The notes under the pieces are model-generated. The model saw only the letters and a list, made by a program, of their open reading frames with translations, was not told the origin of the DNA and made no database searches. Both the position numbers and the translations under genes were made by a program. Shown here piece after piece: positions 27,416 to 35,270 of a stretch of DNA of 64,000 nucleotides (position 1 is its first letter; each line of letters begins with the position of its first letter). The stretch is from JAAYCI01 sp047972265 (GTDB taxonomy: Bacteria; Bacillota; Clostridia; Oscillospirales; Ruminococcaceae): contig JBKEAM010000046.1 of the NCBI GenBank assembly GCA_047972265.1, forward strand, positions 4,978 through 68,977, written 5' to 3'.

Positions 27416-27488
27416 CATATTTGAAACGATAGAAAAAAATATTGATTATTTTTTGTGCAATCGGTATAATGTGTTCATAATTGAAACG
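27416..27488. repeat. Pair of 13-bp direct repeats flanking the regulator promoter
   Basis: CATATTTGAAACG (27416-27428) and CATAATTGAAACG (27476-27488) share 12 of 13 bases and start 60 bases apart. One copy lies upstream of the -35, the other just after the -10 of the rightward promoter. This layout fits autoregulation by the PrpR-type protein. Confidence 0.55.
27442..27470 (+). promoter_or_regulatory. Promoter of the PrpR-type regulator gene
   Basis: TTGATT (27442-27447), a 17-base spacer and TATAAT (27465-27470). The start lies about 25-30 bases before ATG 27504. Confidence 0.75.
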
Positions 27489-27503
27489 CAATTAGAGGTG
27501 TTT

Positions 27504-29288
27504 ATGAAAAAGAGCGTTCGAGTTTTAGGCATTGCCCCCTATGAGGGGATGAGAATACAAATGTTAAACCTAGCAGAAGAATATCCCCAGATGGATTTGA
27601 CGGTATATGTGGGGGATATGGAGCAAGGCTTGGCAATTGTACAAAACAATTTTCACGGAGATTACGACGTGGTAATTTCCCGTGGTGCTACCGCCCAAAT
27701 GTTGCGGCAGCATTTGGTAATTCCGGTGGTGGAAATTGACATTTCTATGTACGATATTTTGTGTGCAATAAAACTGGCAAACGGTTTAAAAGAAAAAACA
27801 GCCATGATATTTTTTGCCGATATACGTAACCAGGTAATGACTTTGTGCGATTTACTGGAGTGTGATACAGACATTTATACGCTGGACACGGTGGAGGATT
27901 TGGAGCCGACCCTGCACAGCATTCAGGATAAAGAGTACCAGGGGATTTTGTGTGATGTAATAGTAAATACTGCGGCCCAGCGCCTTGGCATCAACTCTTA
28001 CCTTATTACCTCCGGTACAGACAGTATACGCAATGCATTTAACAGGGCACTTTTATTGTACGACAGCCAAAAGTACCTGCGAGATGAAAACCTGTTTTTT
28101 CAAGATTTGCTGCGGGGGCAAATTGGGCAAACCCTGGTGTTTGACAGCCAGGGCAATCTGTTTTTGTCTACCTTGGATGACCCGGAACCGACCCTGCTGG
28201 AAATGCTGCGCCAGGAACTGCGCCAATCTCCGCAGGAAAAGGAGCGGAGGATTAACCGTTCTTTAAAAGGTATGCTTTATTCCATCCGGGTAAAAAAAAT
28301 TATCAATGGCACCCTGCATTACACAGCTTTCTTTTTTGATGCCAGAAAGCTCCCTGTATCGCCCAGCCAAGTGGGGATTCATTTTTTAAGCAAGGCAGAA
28401 GCCGAGACAGCTTATTATAACAGTGTTTTTAGTTTTACAGGCAACTTGTATGGTTCTCAGCAAGAGTTTGAGCAGGTAAACCAAAGCACAGCCCCAGTTA
28501 TACTTGCGGGTGAGGACGGAACAGGAAAAGCATCAATTGTGAATATGTTGTATATTCGCGGGCCGCTGCAAAATAACCCCTTAGTGTCCATAGATTGCAG
28601 TTTAATGAACAGCCGCAGCTGGGCTTTTTTAATGGAACACCACAACTCGCCTTTGGCAGACAAAGACAATTTGTTGTTTTTTAATAATGTAGATGTACTG
28701 CCAAAAGAGAGGCAGTATCAGTTAATTGCTGTGCTTACAGAGATGGATGTTTGCAGCCGCAATAGGGTAATGTTTTCTTGCGTATGCGAAAGCGGAGAGT
28801 ATATTTCTAAGGCAGGGGCGCTTTTTCAGGATAAACTTTCCTGTATTTCTTTATTTGTGCCACCTCTGCGGCAAATTTCTGAAAAAATCCCCACTTTAAT
28901 GAACCTGTGTTTAAGCCACATGAACGTAAATATGCCGCGGCAAATTTTAGGGGCAGACCCCGAAGCTTTGTCTTTGCTGCAAAACTATAGGTGGCCACAC
29001 AACTACACCCAGTTTAGGCGGGTTATTAATGAGCTGGCCATAACCAGCAGCGGCCAAATTATAACAGCCGAAAATGTGCGCCAGGTATTGCGTAAAGAAA
29101 GGCATGTAGGGGCCTTTTCATTTCAAAAAGAAAACGCAACCTCTCCGTTGGATTTAAACCGAACTTTGGCGGAAATTAGCCAGGATATTGCCCTTAGAGT
29201 AATTGACGAAACCAGCGGCAACCACACATCCGCCGCCAAACGCCTTGGCATTAGCCGCACAACCTTGTGGCGGCTAATGCAAAAGTAA
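27504..29288 (+). CDS. PrpR_N-type regulator with degenerate AAA+ domain
   Basis: This regulator of about 594 residues starts at ATG 27504, with AGAGGTG upstream; earlier in-frame codons lie in the promoter. Residues 1-165 form a PrpR_N sensor domain (VVISRGATAQMLRQHLVIPVVEIDIS). A PAS-like middle follows, then a sigma-54-activator-like AAA+ domain, then a Fis-type helix-turn-helix (NHTSAAKRLGISRTTLWRLM). Walker A (GEDGTGKA) is intact, but Walker B reads NLLFFNNVDVL and the GAFTGA loop is missing. It should thus not drive sigma-54 polymerase; a sigma-70 repressor or activator is likely. It is divergent from the acid-sugar operon. Confidence 0.85.
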   Translation: MKKSVRVLGIAPYEGMRIQMLNLAEEYPQMDLTVYVGDMEQGLAIVQNNFHGDYDVVISRGATAQMLRQHLVIPVVEIDISMYDILCAIKLANGLKEKTAMIFFADIRNQVMTLCDLLECDTDIYTLDTVEDLEPTLHSIQDKEYQGILCDVIVNTAAQRLGINSYLITSGTDSIRNAFNRALLLYDSQKYLRDENLFFQDLLRGQIGQTLVFDSQGNLFLSTLDDPEPTLLEMLRQELRQSPQEKERRINRSLKGMLYSIRVKKIINGTLHYTAFFFDARKLPVSPSQVGIHFLSKAEAETAYYNSVFSFTGNLYGSQQEFEQVNQSTAPVILAGEDGTGKASIVNMLYIRGPLQNNPLVSIDCSLMNSRSWAFLMEHHNSPLADKDNLLFFNNVDVLPKERQYQLIAVLTEMDVCSRNRVMFSCVCESGEYISKAGALFQDKLSCISLFVPPLRQISEKIPTLMNLCLSHMNVNMPRQILGADPEALSLLQNYRWPHNYTQFRRVINELAITSSGQIITAENVRQVLRKERHVGAFSFQKENATSPLDLNRTLAEISQDIALRVIDETSGNHTSAAKRLGISRTTLWRLMQK

Positions 29289-29362
29289 GCGGGTGAAGAT
29301 AAAGAAGAAAAAGGCAAAAGCAGATTTGCCTTAAAAGGTTTATGGTTGTAAAAATAAATAAC

Positions 29363-29410
29363 ATATAAAAAGAAACGCCCTCTTTGCAGATGTGGCGTTT
29401 CTTTTTATAT
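29363..29410 (+). terminator. Terminator after the PrpR-type gene
   Basis: ATATAAAAAGAAACGCC and GGCGTTTCTTTTTATAT form a perfect 17-base stem around a 14-base loop. Confidence 0.88.
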
Positions 29411-29660
29411 GGATTAAAGACAGGCATATAATTTTGTTTTAGCAGTTCGACATAGAATAAACAATGCGAAAATTACAATTCCTCTTATTAGTGTTTTTGA
29501 AAATTAGACAAGAAGCCTTTTGTTGCTAAAAACTCTTTATGTATGGTTAAAAGGTGTTTTACAATTGGAGTATAATAGAAATAGAATATTTATATGTAGT
29601 ATAGGTATACTATAAGCAAAAGAACCCTATTTAAGCGGGATTATAACGAAAGGTGAAGAA
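29411..29660. other. AT-rich leader region of cca
   Basis: With the preceding terminator this is a gene-free stretch of 372 bases. A TATAAT at 29571-29576 is a possible -10 for cca, but no good -35 stands 17 bases before it. Nothing else is recognisable. Confidence 0.4.
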
Positions 29661-31007
29661 GTGAAAATAAATCTCCCCCCACACGTAGCGTTTATACTAA
29701 AAAGCTTAAACAGTAAAGGGCATGAGGCATTTGCTGTTGGCGGCTGCGTGCGTGATAGTATAATGGGAAAGTCACCCCATGACTGGGATATTTGCACCTC
29801 GGCTTTGCCGCAGCAAACAATGGAGTGTTTTGCTGGTTTTACTGTTTTACCGTCGGGTTTGCAGCATGGTACGGTAACACTGATACTGGAGAAAATCCCT
29901 TACGAAATTACCACTTATCGTATAGATGGAGAGTATGCAGGGCACCGCCGCCCCCAGCAGGTGGTTTTTACGCAGGATATTGAGCAAGACCTTGCCCGGC
30001 GGGATTTTACCATGAATGCTATGGCTTATTCCTCGGGTGCAGGGCTTATTGTCCCCTTTGGTGGGGTAACCTCTATTAAAAACAAAGAGATAAAATGTGT
30101 GGGGCTGGCTGCGGCCCGTTTTGAAGAGGATGCCCTGCGTGTTTTACGTGCTCTTCGGTTTGCCTCGGTATTGGGGTTTAAAATAGAAGAAAATACCCAA
30201 AAAGCCATTTGGGACAAATACAGCTTGTTAAGCGAAATTTCGGCAGAGCGCATTTCGCAAGAGTTTATGCAAATGCTGCTAGGGGCCTATGTTTTGCCGG
30301 TACTGCTGCAATATAAAGAGGTAATTGCACAGTTTATACCCGAAATTACCCCTATGTTTAATATGCAGCAGCATAACCCACACCATTTGTACGATGTTTG
30401 GGAACATACGACGCGTGCAATAGCCGCTGCACCGGCACAAAAAAGTGTGCGTTTGGCTATGCTTTTTCATGATATGGGTAAGCCCCAAACCTTTACCATA
30501 GGGCAGGATGGGGTAGGGCATTTTTATAAACACCATCGCTTTAGCGCAGAAATGGCAAAAAGCTGTATGCGCCGTTTGCGCTTTAGTAATGCATTGATAG
30601 AAGAAGTGGCCGAGCTTGTGTATTACCACGATGCAACCATTTTGCCGCAGCACAGGTATGTGCGTAAATGGTTAAACCGCATGGGAGAAAATCGACTATT
30701 GCTTCTGCTAGAGGTAAAGCGGGCCGATGTACTTGGTAAGGGTACCGCAGAGATGGAAGAAAACCTAGCAGAAATTAATAACATAGAGGCCGTGGTGCAG
30801 GAAGTGCTGCAAAGCCAACAGTGCTTTAGGCTAAAAGATATGGCGGTGAACGGAAAAGATTTAATGTCTCTTGGCTTGCCAGCCGGAATAGAAATTGGCC
30901 TATTGCTTAATGCACTTTTGGCAAAGGTTATAAACGAAGAATTGCCCAATGACAAGCAGGCGCTGATGCAATATGCGCAAAAAAAAGTGGAAGAGAATAA
31001 AAAATAA
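29661..31007 (+). CDS. cca: CCA-adding tRNA nucleotidyltransferase / poly(A) polymerase family
   Basis: This 448-residue protein starts at GTG 29661, behind AAAGGTGAAG. The class II nucleotidyltransferase head has AVGGCVRDSIMGKSPHDWDICTSA, with the DWD metal site, then ARRDFTMNAMAY and EDALRVLRALRFA. An HD domain follows (LAMLFHDMGKP ... HHRFSAEMAK), as in many Firmicute CCA enzymes. It repairs or completes the 3' CCA of tRNA in the cytosol. It forms a single-gene unit closed by a terminator. Confidence 0.92.
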   Translation: MKINLPPHVAFILKSLNSKGHEAFAVGGCVRDSIMGKSPHDWDICTSALPQQTMECFAGFTVLPSGLQHGTVTLILEKIPYEITTYRIDGEYAGHRRPQQVVFTQDIEQDLARRDFTMNAMAYSSGAGLIVPFGGVTSIKNKEIKCVGLAAARFEEDALRVLRALRFASVLGFKIEENTQKAIWDKYSLLSEISAERISQEFMQMLLGAYVLPVLLQYKEVIAQFIPEITPMFNMQQHNPHHLYDVWEHTTRAIAAAPAQKSVRLAMLFHDMGKPQTFTIGQDGVGHFYKHHRFSAEMAKSCMRRLRFSNALIEEVAELVYYHDATILPQHRYVRKWLNRMGENRLLLLLEVKRADVLGKGTAEMEENLAEINNIEAVVQEVLQSQQCFRLKDMAVNGKDLMSLGLPAGIEIGLLLNALLAKVINEELPNDKQALMQYAQKKVEENKK

Positions 31008-31050
31008 AAAGAACTCTTGCAGTTGTAAACACAAAGCAGGAGTTCTTTTT
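31006..31050. terminator. Bidirectional terminator between cca and hpcH-type gene
   Basis: AAAAAGAACTC pairs with GAGTTCTTTTT around a 23-base loop that contains a further GC/GC pair. It directly overlaps the cca stop and also ends the leftward aldolase operon. Confidence 0.8.
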
Positions 31051-31098
31051 AAATAGTATAAAGTAAGGTTTTATTTTTTTATACAGGCAAAAGCAAAA

Positions 31099-31854
31099 TT
31101 AAAATTCTTTTACAATGTTTTTAGACGCCTTTAGCAACATACCCACTTCGCTGTCGCAGCTAAATACGCTCATGCCCTGGCTGCGGCAATCCTGCAAAAA
31201 TGGGATATTGCCAGAGATAATGCCGCTTGGCTTGCCAGCCTTGGCGGCACCGGCAATAACGGCGGTAATGTTCTTTTTCATTAAATCGGTGCCAAAATTG
31301 CCGGGGGTTTTGCAGTCTGCTGCCAAATCGTTGGGGCCAATCATAATGGCATCCACGCCCTCTACGGCAGCAATTTCGTCAATATTGGCAACACCCTCGT
31401 TGGTTTCTATCTGGGGCAAAATTACTGTATGTTGGTTGGCAAAAGCCATGTATTCCTCTAGGGGTGGCGGTGCATAGTTGGTGTGGATGCGCTGTGTAGA
31501 AATACCGCGTTGGCCAAGAGGCGCATACTTTGCATATTTTACAACGGTTTCAATATCTTCTTTTGTGCTTACCATAGGTACCAAAAGGCCGTCTGCGCCC
31601 ATATCCAAATATTTGGTAATTACTTCGCGCTTTATTTCGGGTATGCGAACAACAACCGGAAAATTAGCGCCTTTTGCCACGCCTATAATTGCGGCTACCT
31701 GTGGGTAATCAAAATAACCGTGCTCGCAATCTACAATTAAAAAAGAAAAACCACCGGCAGAAAGTACGCGTGCTACATTAGGGGTAGCAAGCTCGCTTAA
31801 CATGGTACCCAATACAAACTGCTTATTTAAAATACGCTCTTTTAACAGGTTCAT
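31099..31854 (-). CDS. HpcH/HpaI-type class II aldolase
   Basis: This 251-residue TIM-barrel protein starts at ATG 31854, five bases after the FGGY kinase gene, with GGAGGAG upstream. Metal and substrate residues are in LIVDCEHGYFDYPQ, DGLLVPMV, QIETNEGVANIDEIA and IGPNDLAAD. The family cleaves 2-keto-3-deoxy or 4-hydroxy-2-oxo acids to pyruvate plus an aldehyde, such as 2-keto-3-deoxy-L-rhamnonate. It is the last gene of the second acid-sugar operon. Confidence 0.88.
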   Translation of the reverse strand: MNLLKERILNKQFVLGTMLSELATPNVARVLSAGGFSFLIVDCEHGYFDYPQVAAIIGVAKGANFPVVVRIPEIKREVITKYLDMGADGLLVPMVSTKEDIETVVKYAKYAPLGQRGISTQRIHTNYAPPPLEEYMAFANQHTVILPQIETNEGVANIDEIAAVEGVDAIMIGPNDLAADCKTPGNFGTDLMKKNITAVIAGAAKAGKPSGIISGNIPFLQDCRSQGMSVFSCDSEVGMLLKASKNIVKEF

Positions 31855-31859
31855 AATAA

Positions 31860-33242
31860 TTACTGCTCCTCCTGCATCCACTGCAATGTGTTTTTAGGGT
31901 TTTGAGAAAGGGAAGAGATACGCCCGGTTGCAAGTAAAGAGAGACGGTACATGCCGGCCACGGCTTCATCTGGCATGGCGGATTTTGAGTAGGGCAGGCC
32001 GGTGTGATGGCTTACGGTTTCCAGCAAGGCTTCGTTTTTCCAGCTTACACCGCCCGAAAAGGTAAGCCCGTCCGGCAGTTTGCCGCCACATATGGGGGGC
32101 AGGTTTTGGGCGTAAATTTCTGCCATATCGGTATAGCTGGCTGTAAGCAGTGCGTTTAGGGTAAAATTGCCCGGCTTAATGCCACTTATGCCGCCGCCAT
32201 CCAGTTTAGAGGCCGTGGGCCAAAAAAGGGTGTCCACGTTTATATCCGATGGGGCAACCTCCCACTGCTGCTGCAAAGCGCTCCATACATCAGCGGTAGA
32301 TAGCGTTTGGCCGCATAAAACATTGGCACAGTGGATTAAAAAATCGGTAATTACCGCAAGGTTACGCCCGCCCGGCATATTAGAGATGGTGTTGATATAG
32401 GTGTTTTGAAAATAAGGACGAATTTCGTACTCGCCGGGAGAAAAAGCATCGGTATTGTAAGATACCTGACAGGCAGTGGCAATATTAATTACCGCATTGC
32501 CGGGGGCGGCCATTGCACCCAAAATACTTACCTGCTGGTCTCCATAATCGGGCAAAAGCTTTACAGTGAAACCGTTTGTACTGTAGCTGTCGCAGTACTC
32601 AAAGTCGCTTTGGGCAAGTTTTGGCAGGTGTATGCCGGTAAGGCCTGCTTTAACAAGGATATCTTGGTTCCAGCAGTGGTTTTTAACATCCACAAGGCCC
32701 AAGGGGGCGGCATTGGTAATGTGGCAGATGTTTTGCCCGCCCAAGCGGCTGATGATGTATGAGCCAAGGGTAAACAGCTCACCGTTTTGCAAAATAGAAG
32801 AATCGCTGTTTAAAAGTGCATATAAGTTGCATAGTCCAAGGCTGGGTTTTAGGTCTACCCCGCAGGGGCGCATATCCTCTGGGGTTAAAAGCAGACGCAA
32901 CTTTTGCAAATAAGTTTGCTGCTGCCCCGGCATAAGGTCGGCACAGCGGCTGTCCTGCCAAGAAACATACACGTCCTCGTGCCCGGGGGTAGAATACACA
33001 AAACCGTGCATTTGGGTAGAAAAAAGCACCATCTCTATAGGGTAGTGTGCGGCGGCTTCATCAATTAGGCTGCGCACGGTATCTACAATATCACCGGCAG
33101 AAATTTCAAAGATAAGGGGATTGGGGCTATCTTTACGGGGGAAAGACGGAAAAGAACGTCGGAACACGCACTGCGCTGTATCTAAACAAAAAACAGCTGC
33201 TTTTATAAAGCTGGAGCCAATATCAATGCCCAATGTATACAT
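31860..33242 (-). CDS. FGGY-family sugar kinase, divergent (sedoheptulokinase-like)
   Basis: This 460-residue kinase starts at ATG 33242, with AGTAGGAG before it; the longer open frame runs into the KDPG aldolase gene. TLGIDIGSSFIKAAVF is the N-terminal phosphate loop, and the C-terminal DGLTFSGGVSWKNEALLETV fits FGGY. FSTQMHGFVYS and VSWQDSRCAD resemble the sedoheptulokinase/rhamnulokinase side of the family. The substrate is unknown. Its place between two aldolase genes suggests a keto-sugar of the same pathway. Confidence 0.8.
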   Translation of the reverse strand: MYTLGIDIGSSFIKAAVFCLDTAQCVFRRSFPSFPRKDSPNPLIFEISAGDIVDTVRSLIDEAAAHYPIEMVLFSTQMHGFVYSTPGHEDVYVSWQDSRCADLMPGQQQTYLQKLRLLLTPEDMRPCGVDLKPSLGLCNLYALLNSDSSILQNGELFTLGSYIISRLGGQNICHITNAAPLGLVDVKNHCWNQDILVKAGLTGIHLPKLAQSDFEYCDSYSTNGFTVKLLPDYGDQQVSILGAMAAPGNAVINIATACQVSYNTDAFSPGEYEIRPYFQNTYINTISNMPGGRNLAVITDFLIHCANVLCGQTLSTADVWSALQQQWEVAPSDINVDTLFWPTASKLDGGGISGIKPGNFTLNALLTASYTDMAEIYAQNLPPICGGKLPDGLTFSGGVSWKNEALLETVSHHTGLPYSKSAMPDEAVAGMYRLSLLATGRISSLSQNPKNTLQWMQEEQ

Positions 33243-33249
33243 GCTGCTC

Positions 33250-34212
33250 CTACTTCCTGCGCAAATGAAGTGCAAACCCAGCCACTTCATCTTTAAAATA
33301 TACGGTAAGCAGGCGGCCTTTGTCGTCACGCACAAAGGTATCGGGATTAAACGTAACACCGTTGCGCTGGTAGTAGGCCACGGCGCGGTCGATGTCTGCG
33401 GTTTGGATTGCAATGTGCCCCTTTGCGCCAAGGTAACTGCCCTTTATCACTTCAAACATGCTGCCTGCAAAATAAGCGGTGGGAAATTCGGTTACCTGCG
33501 TTCCAAACAGGGTGGCCAGTGTATTGGCAGTTTGCAGGCCGTCGGCCTGGTCTTGGGTATTAATGCCCACGTGCACCAAAGAAAAGTTTAGTATTTTAAG
33601 CATGACCTGCTGGCAAAGCAGGGCAATATCCTCCCAGCGTTTTTCTTTTATCAAGTTATCGGGGGTTACAAAGCTGCCGCCCACGGCTGCCACGTTGGGC
33701 AGGGTAAGGTAATCGGCCATATTTTCGGTGTTTACACCGCCGGTGGGCATAAACTGCACCCCGCCATACGGCCCGGCCAATGCTTTAAGGGTCTTAATTC
33801 CGCCATATGCTTCGGCCGGAAAAAACTTTACAGTATCCAGCCCAAAAGACAGGGCTTGTTCAATATCGGCGGGAGATACACAGCCCGGCAGCACATCAAT
33901 GTTGTTTTGCACACAGTAGGCAACCACTTCGGCATTAAAGCCGGGGGTTACAATAAATTTCGCACCCGCCTCAACGGCCAACTGCGCATTTTTTACATTG
34001 TGTACGGTACCGGCCCCCAAAATAATTTGAGGCACATTTTGCGCAATCTCTTTTATAATATCCAGCGCGGCATCTGTTCTAAATGTAACCTCGGCCACGG
34101 GGATGCCCCCTTTTACCAGCGCCTTTGCCAAAGGTACTGCGTCCTGCACGTCTTCCAGCACAATTAGGGGTACTACACCAATTTCAAATATTTGTTTTGT
34201 AAGTTCACTCAT
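33250..34212 (-). CDS. kdgA: KDPG aldolase fused to a C-terminal VOC domain
   Basis: Residues 1-205 are a class I 2-keto-3-deoxy-6-phosphogluconate aldolase: catalytic Glu in VAEVTFRTD, Schiff-base Lys in TVKFFPAE, GAGTVHN and FMPTGGVN. Residues about 210-320 are a VOC fold (VHVGINTQDQAD ... LGAKGHIAIQTADID ... GFALHLRRK) closely related to the free protein at 19650. The aldolase splits KDPG into pyruvate and glyceraldehyde 3-phosphate. The VOC role is unknown; it might bind a metal, sense a keto acid or epimerise a substrate. The fusion occurs in other Clostridia. Confidence 0.9.
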   Translation of the reverse strand: MSELTKQIFEIGVVPLIVLEDVQDAVPLAKALVKGGIPVAEVTFRTDAALDIIKEIAQNVPQIILGAGTVHNVKNAQLAVEAGAKFIVTPGFNAEVVAYCVQNNIDVLPGCVSPADIEQALSFGLDTVKFFPAEAYGGIKTLKALAGPYGGVQFMPTGGVNTENMADYLTLPNVAAVGGSFVTPDNLIKEKRWEDIALLCQQVMLKILNFSLVHVGINTQDQADGLQTANTLATLFGTQVTEFPTAYFAGSMFEVIKGSYLGAKGHIAIQTADIDRAVAYYQRNGVTFNPDTFVRDDKGRLLTVYFKDEVAGFALHLRRK

Positions 34213-34282
34213 TTATTTTGCCTTCCCGCAGTACTGCTGCCTGTATTTTAACAATATAAGGGGCGATTGTTGAAAACAAAAA

Positions 34283-35230
34283 CTATAAAGCCTGCACGCC
34301 CATAAAGCCGGCTAATTTTTCCCTGCTGGGCAACCCGTCGTTATCGCCACGGCTCATTACCTGTATGGCGCCTACGGCGTTGCCGCGTTTTACCGCCTCT
34401 TGTAAAGAAAGGCCCTCCATCAAAGCACTAATGGTGCCGGCTGCAAATCCGTCTCCGGCGCCTACGGTATCAATTACCTTTTCTACCACAAATCCGGGCA
34501 CGGCGTAGCGCTGCTGTGCGGTGGCAACAAAGGCGCCCTTGCTGCCGGTTTTGGTAACAACGGCTTTTGCCCCAAGAGAAAGATAAAAATCACTGATTAT
34601 TTCGGGATCGCTGCTGCCCATCAAAATTTCCCCTTCGTTTTCTCCCGGAAAAACAATGTCCGCCTTGGCGGCCAATTGATTTATGGTTTGTATCATAGTT
34701 TCTTGGTCTTCCCAAAGCTGCGGGCGCAGGTTGGGATCAAAGGTGATAAAAAGGCCGCTTTTGCGCGCGGCTTCCATTAAATCAAAAACCATTTGGCGGG
34801 TGGTAAGGTTTAAAGCGGGTAAAATGCCCGTAACATGCAGGTGAGAATATCCGCTAAAATCCAATTTTTGGATATCCTGCGTGTTTAATGTAGAGGCAGC
34901 AGAGCCGCGGCGAAAATAAAAAATTTCGGGGTCTCCCTCGCTTACGCGGCTTTTAAGCATAAATCCGGTAGAGTTTGAATCGGAATAAAGAACAAATTCG
35001 CTGCCAATTTGGTTATCTTTTAAAAGATGAACAATGTGTTTGCCAAAAGGGTCGTTGCCCAGCTTTGTAATATAGGTAACTTTATGTTCCAACCTTGCCA
35101 TGCCCACGGCTACATTAAACTCTGCGCCGGCAACAGCAAAAGAATATTCTCCAACAGAATCCAGTGGGCCTTCTTGTTTTGCAATAAAAAGCCCCATTGG
35201 TTCTCCAATCAACATCACACCGGATGCCAT
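34283..35230 (-). CDS. kdgK: 2-keto-3-deoxygluconate kinase (PfkB family)
   Basis: This 315-residue ribokinase-fold enzyme starts at ATG 35230; an upstream extension would overlap the regulator gene and lacks a site. PfkB signatures are GGAEFNVAVGMARL-like AGAEFNVAVGMARL, FPGENEGEILMG and the anion-hole/catalytic DTVGAGDGFAAG. KDG kinase phosphorylates 2-keto-3-deoxygluconate at O6, giving the substrate of the KDPG aldolase 70 bases downstream. The pair is the lower half of the semi-phosphorylated Entner-Doudoroff or uronate route. Confidence 0.88.
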   Translation of the reverse strand: MASGVMLIGEPMGLFIAKQEGPLDSVGEYSFAVAGAEFNVAVGMARLEHKVTYITKLGNDPFGKHIVHLLKDNQIGSEFVLYSDSNSTGFMLKSRVSEGDPEIFYFRRGSAASTLNTQDIQKLDFSGYSHLHVTGILPALNLTTRQMVFDLMEAARKSGLFITFDPNLRPQLWEDQETMIQTINQLAAKADIVFPGENEGEILMGSSDPEIISDFYLSLGAKAVVTKTGSKGAFVATAQQRYAVPGFVVEKVIDTVGAGDGFAAGTISALMEGLSLQEAVKRGNAVGAIQVMSRGDNDGLPSREKLAGFMGVQAL

Positions 35231-35270
35231 GATAAAACACGCCCTTTCAAAATATAGATGCCGTTTTGCT

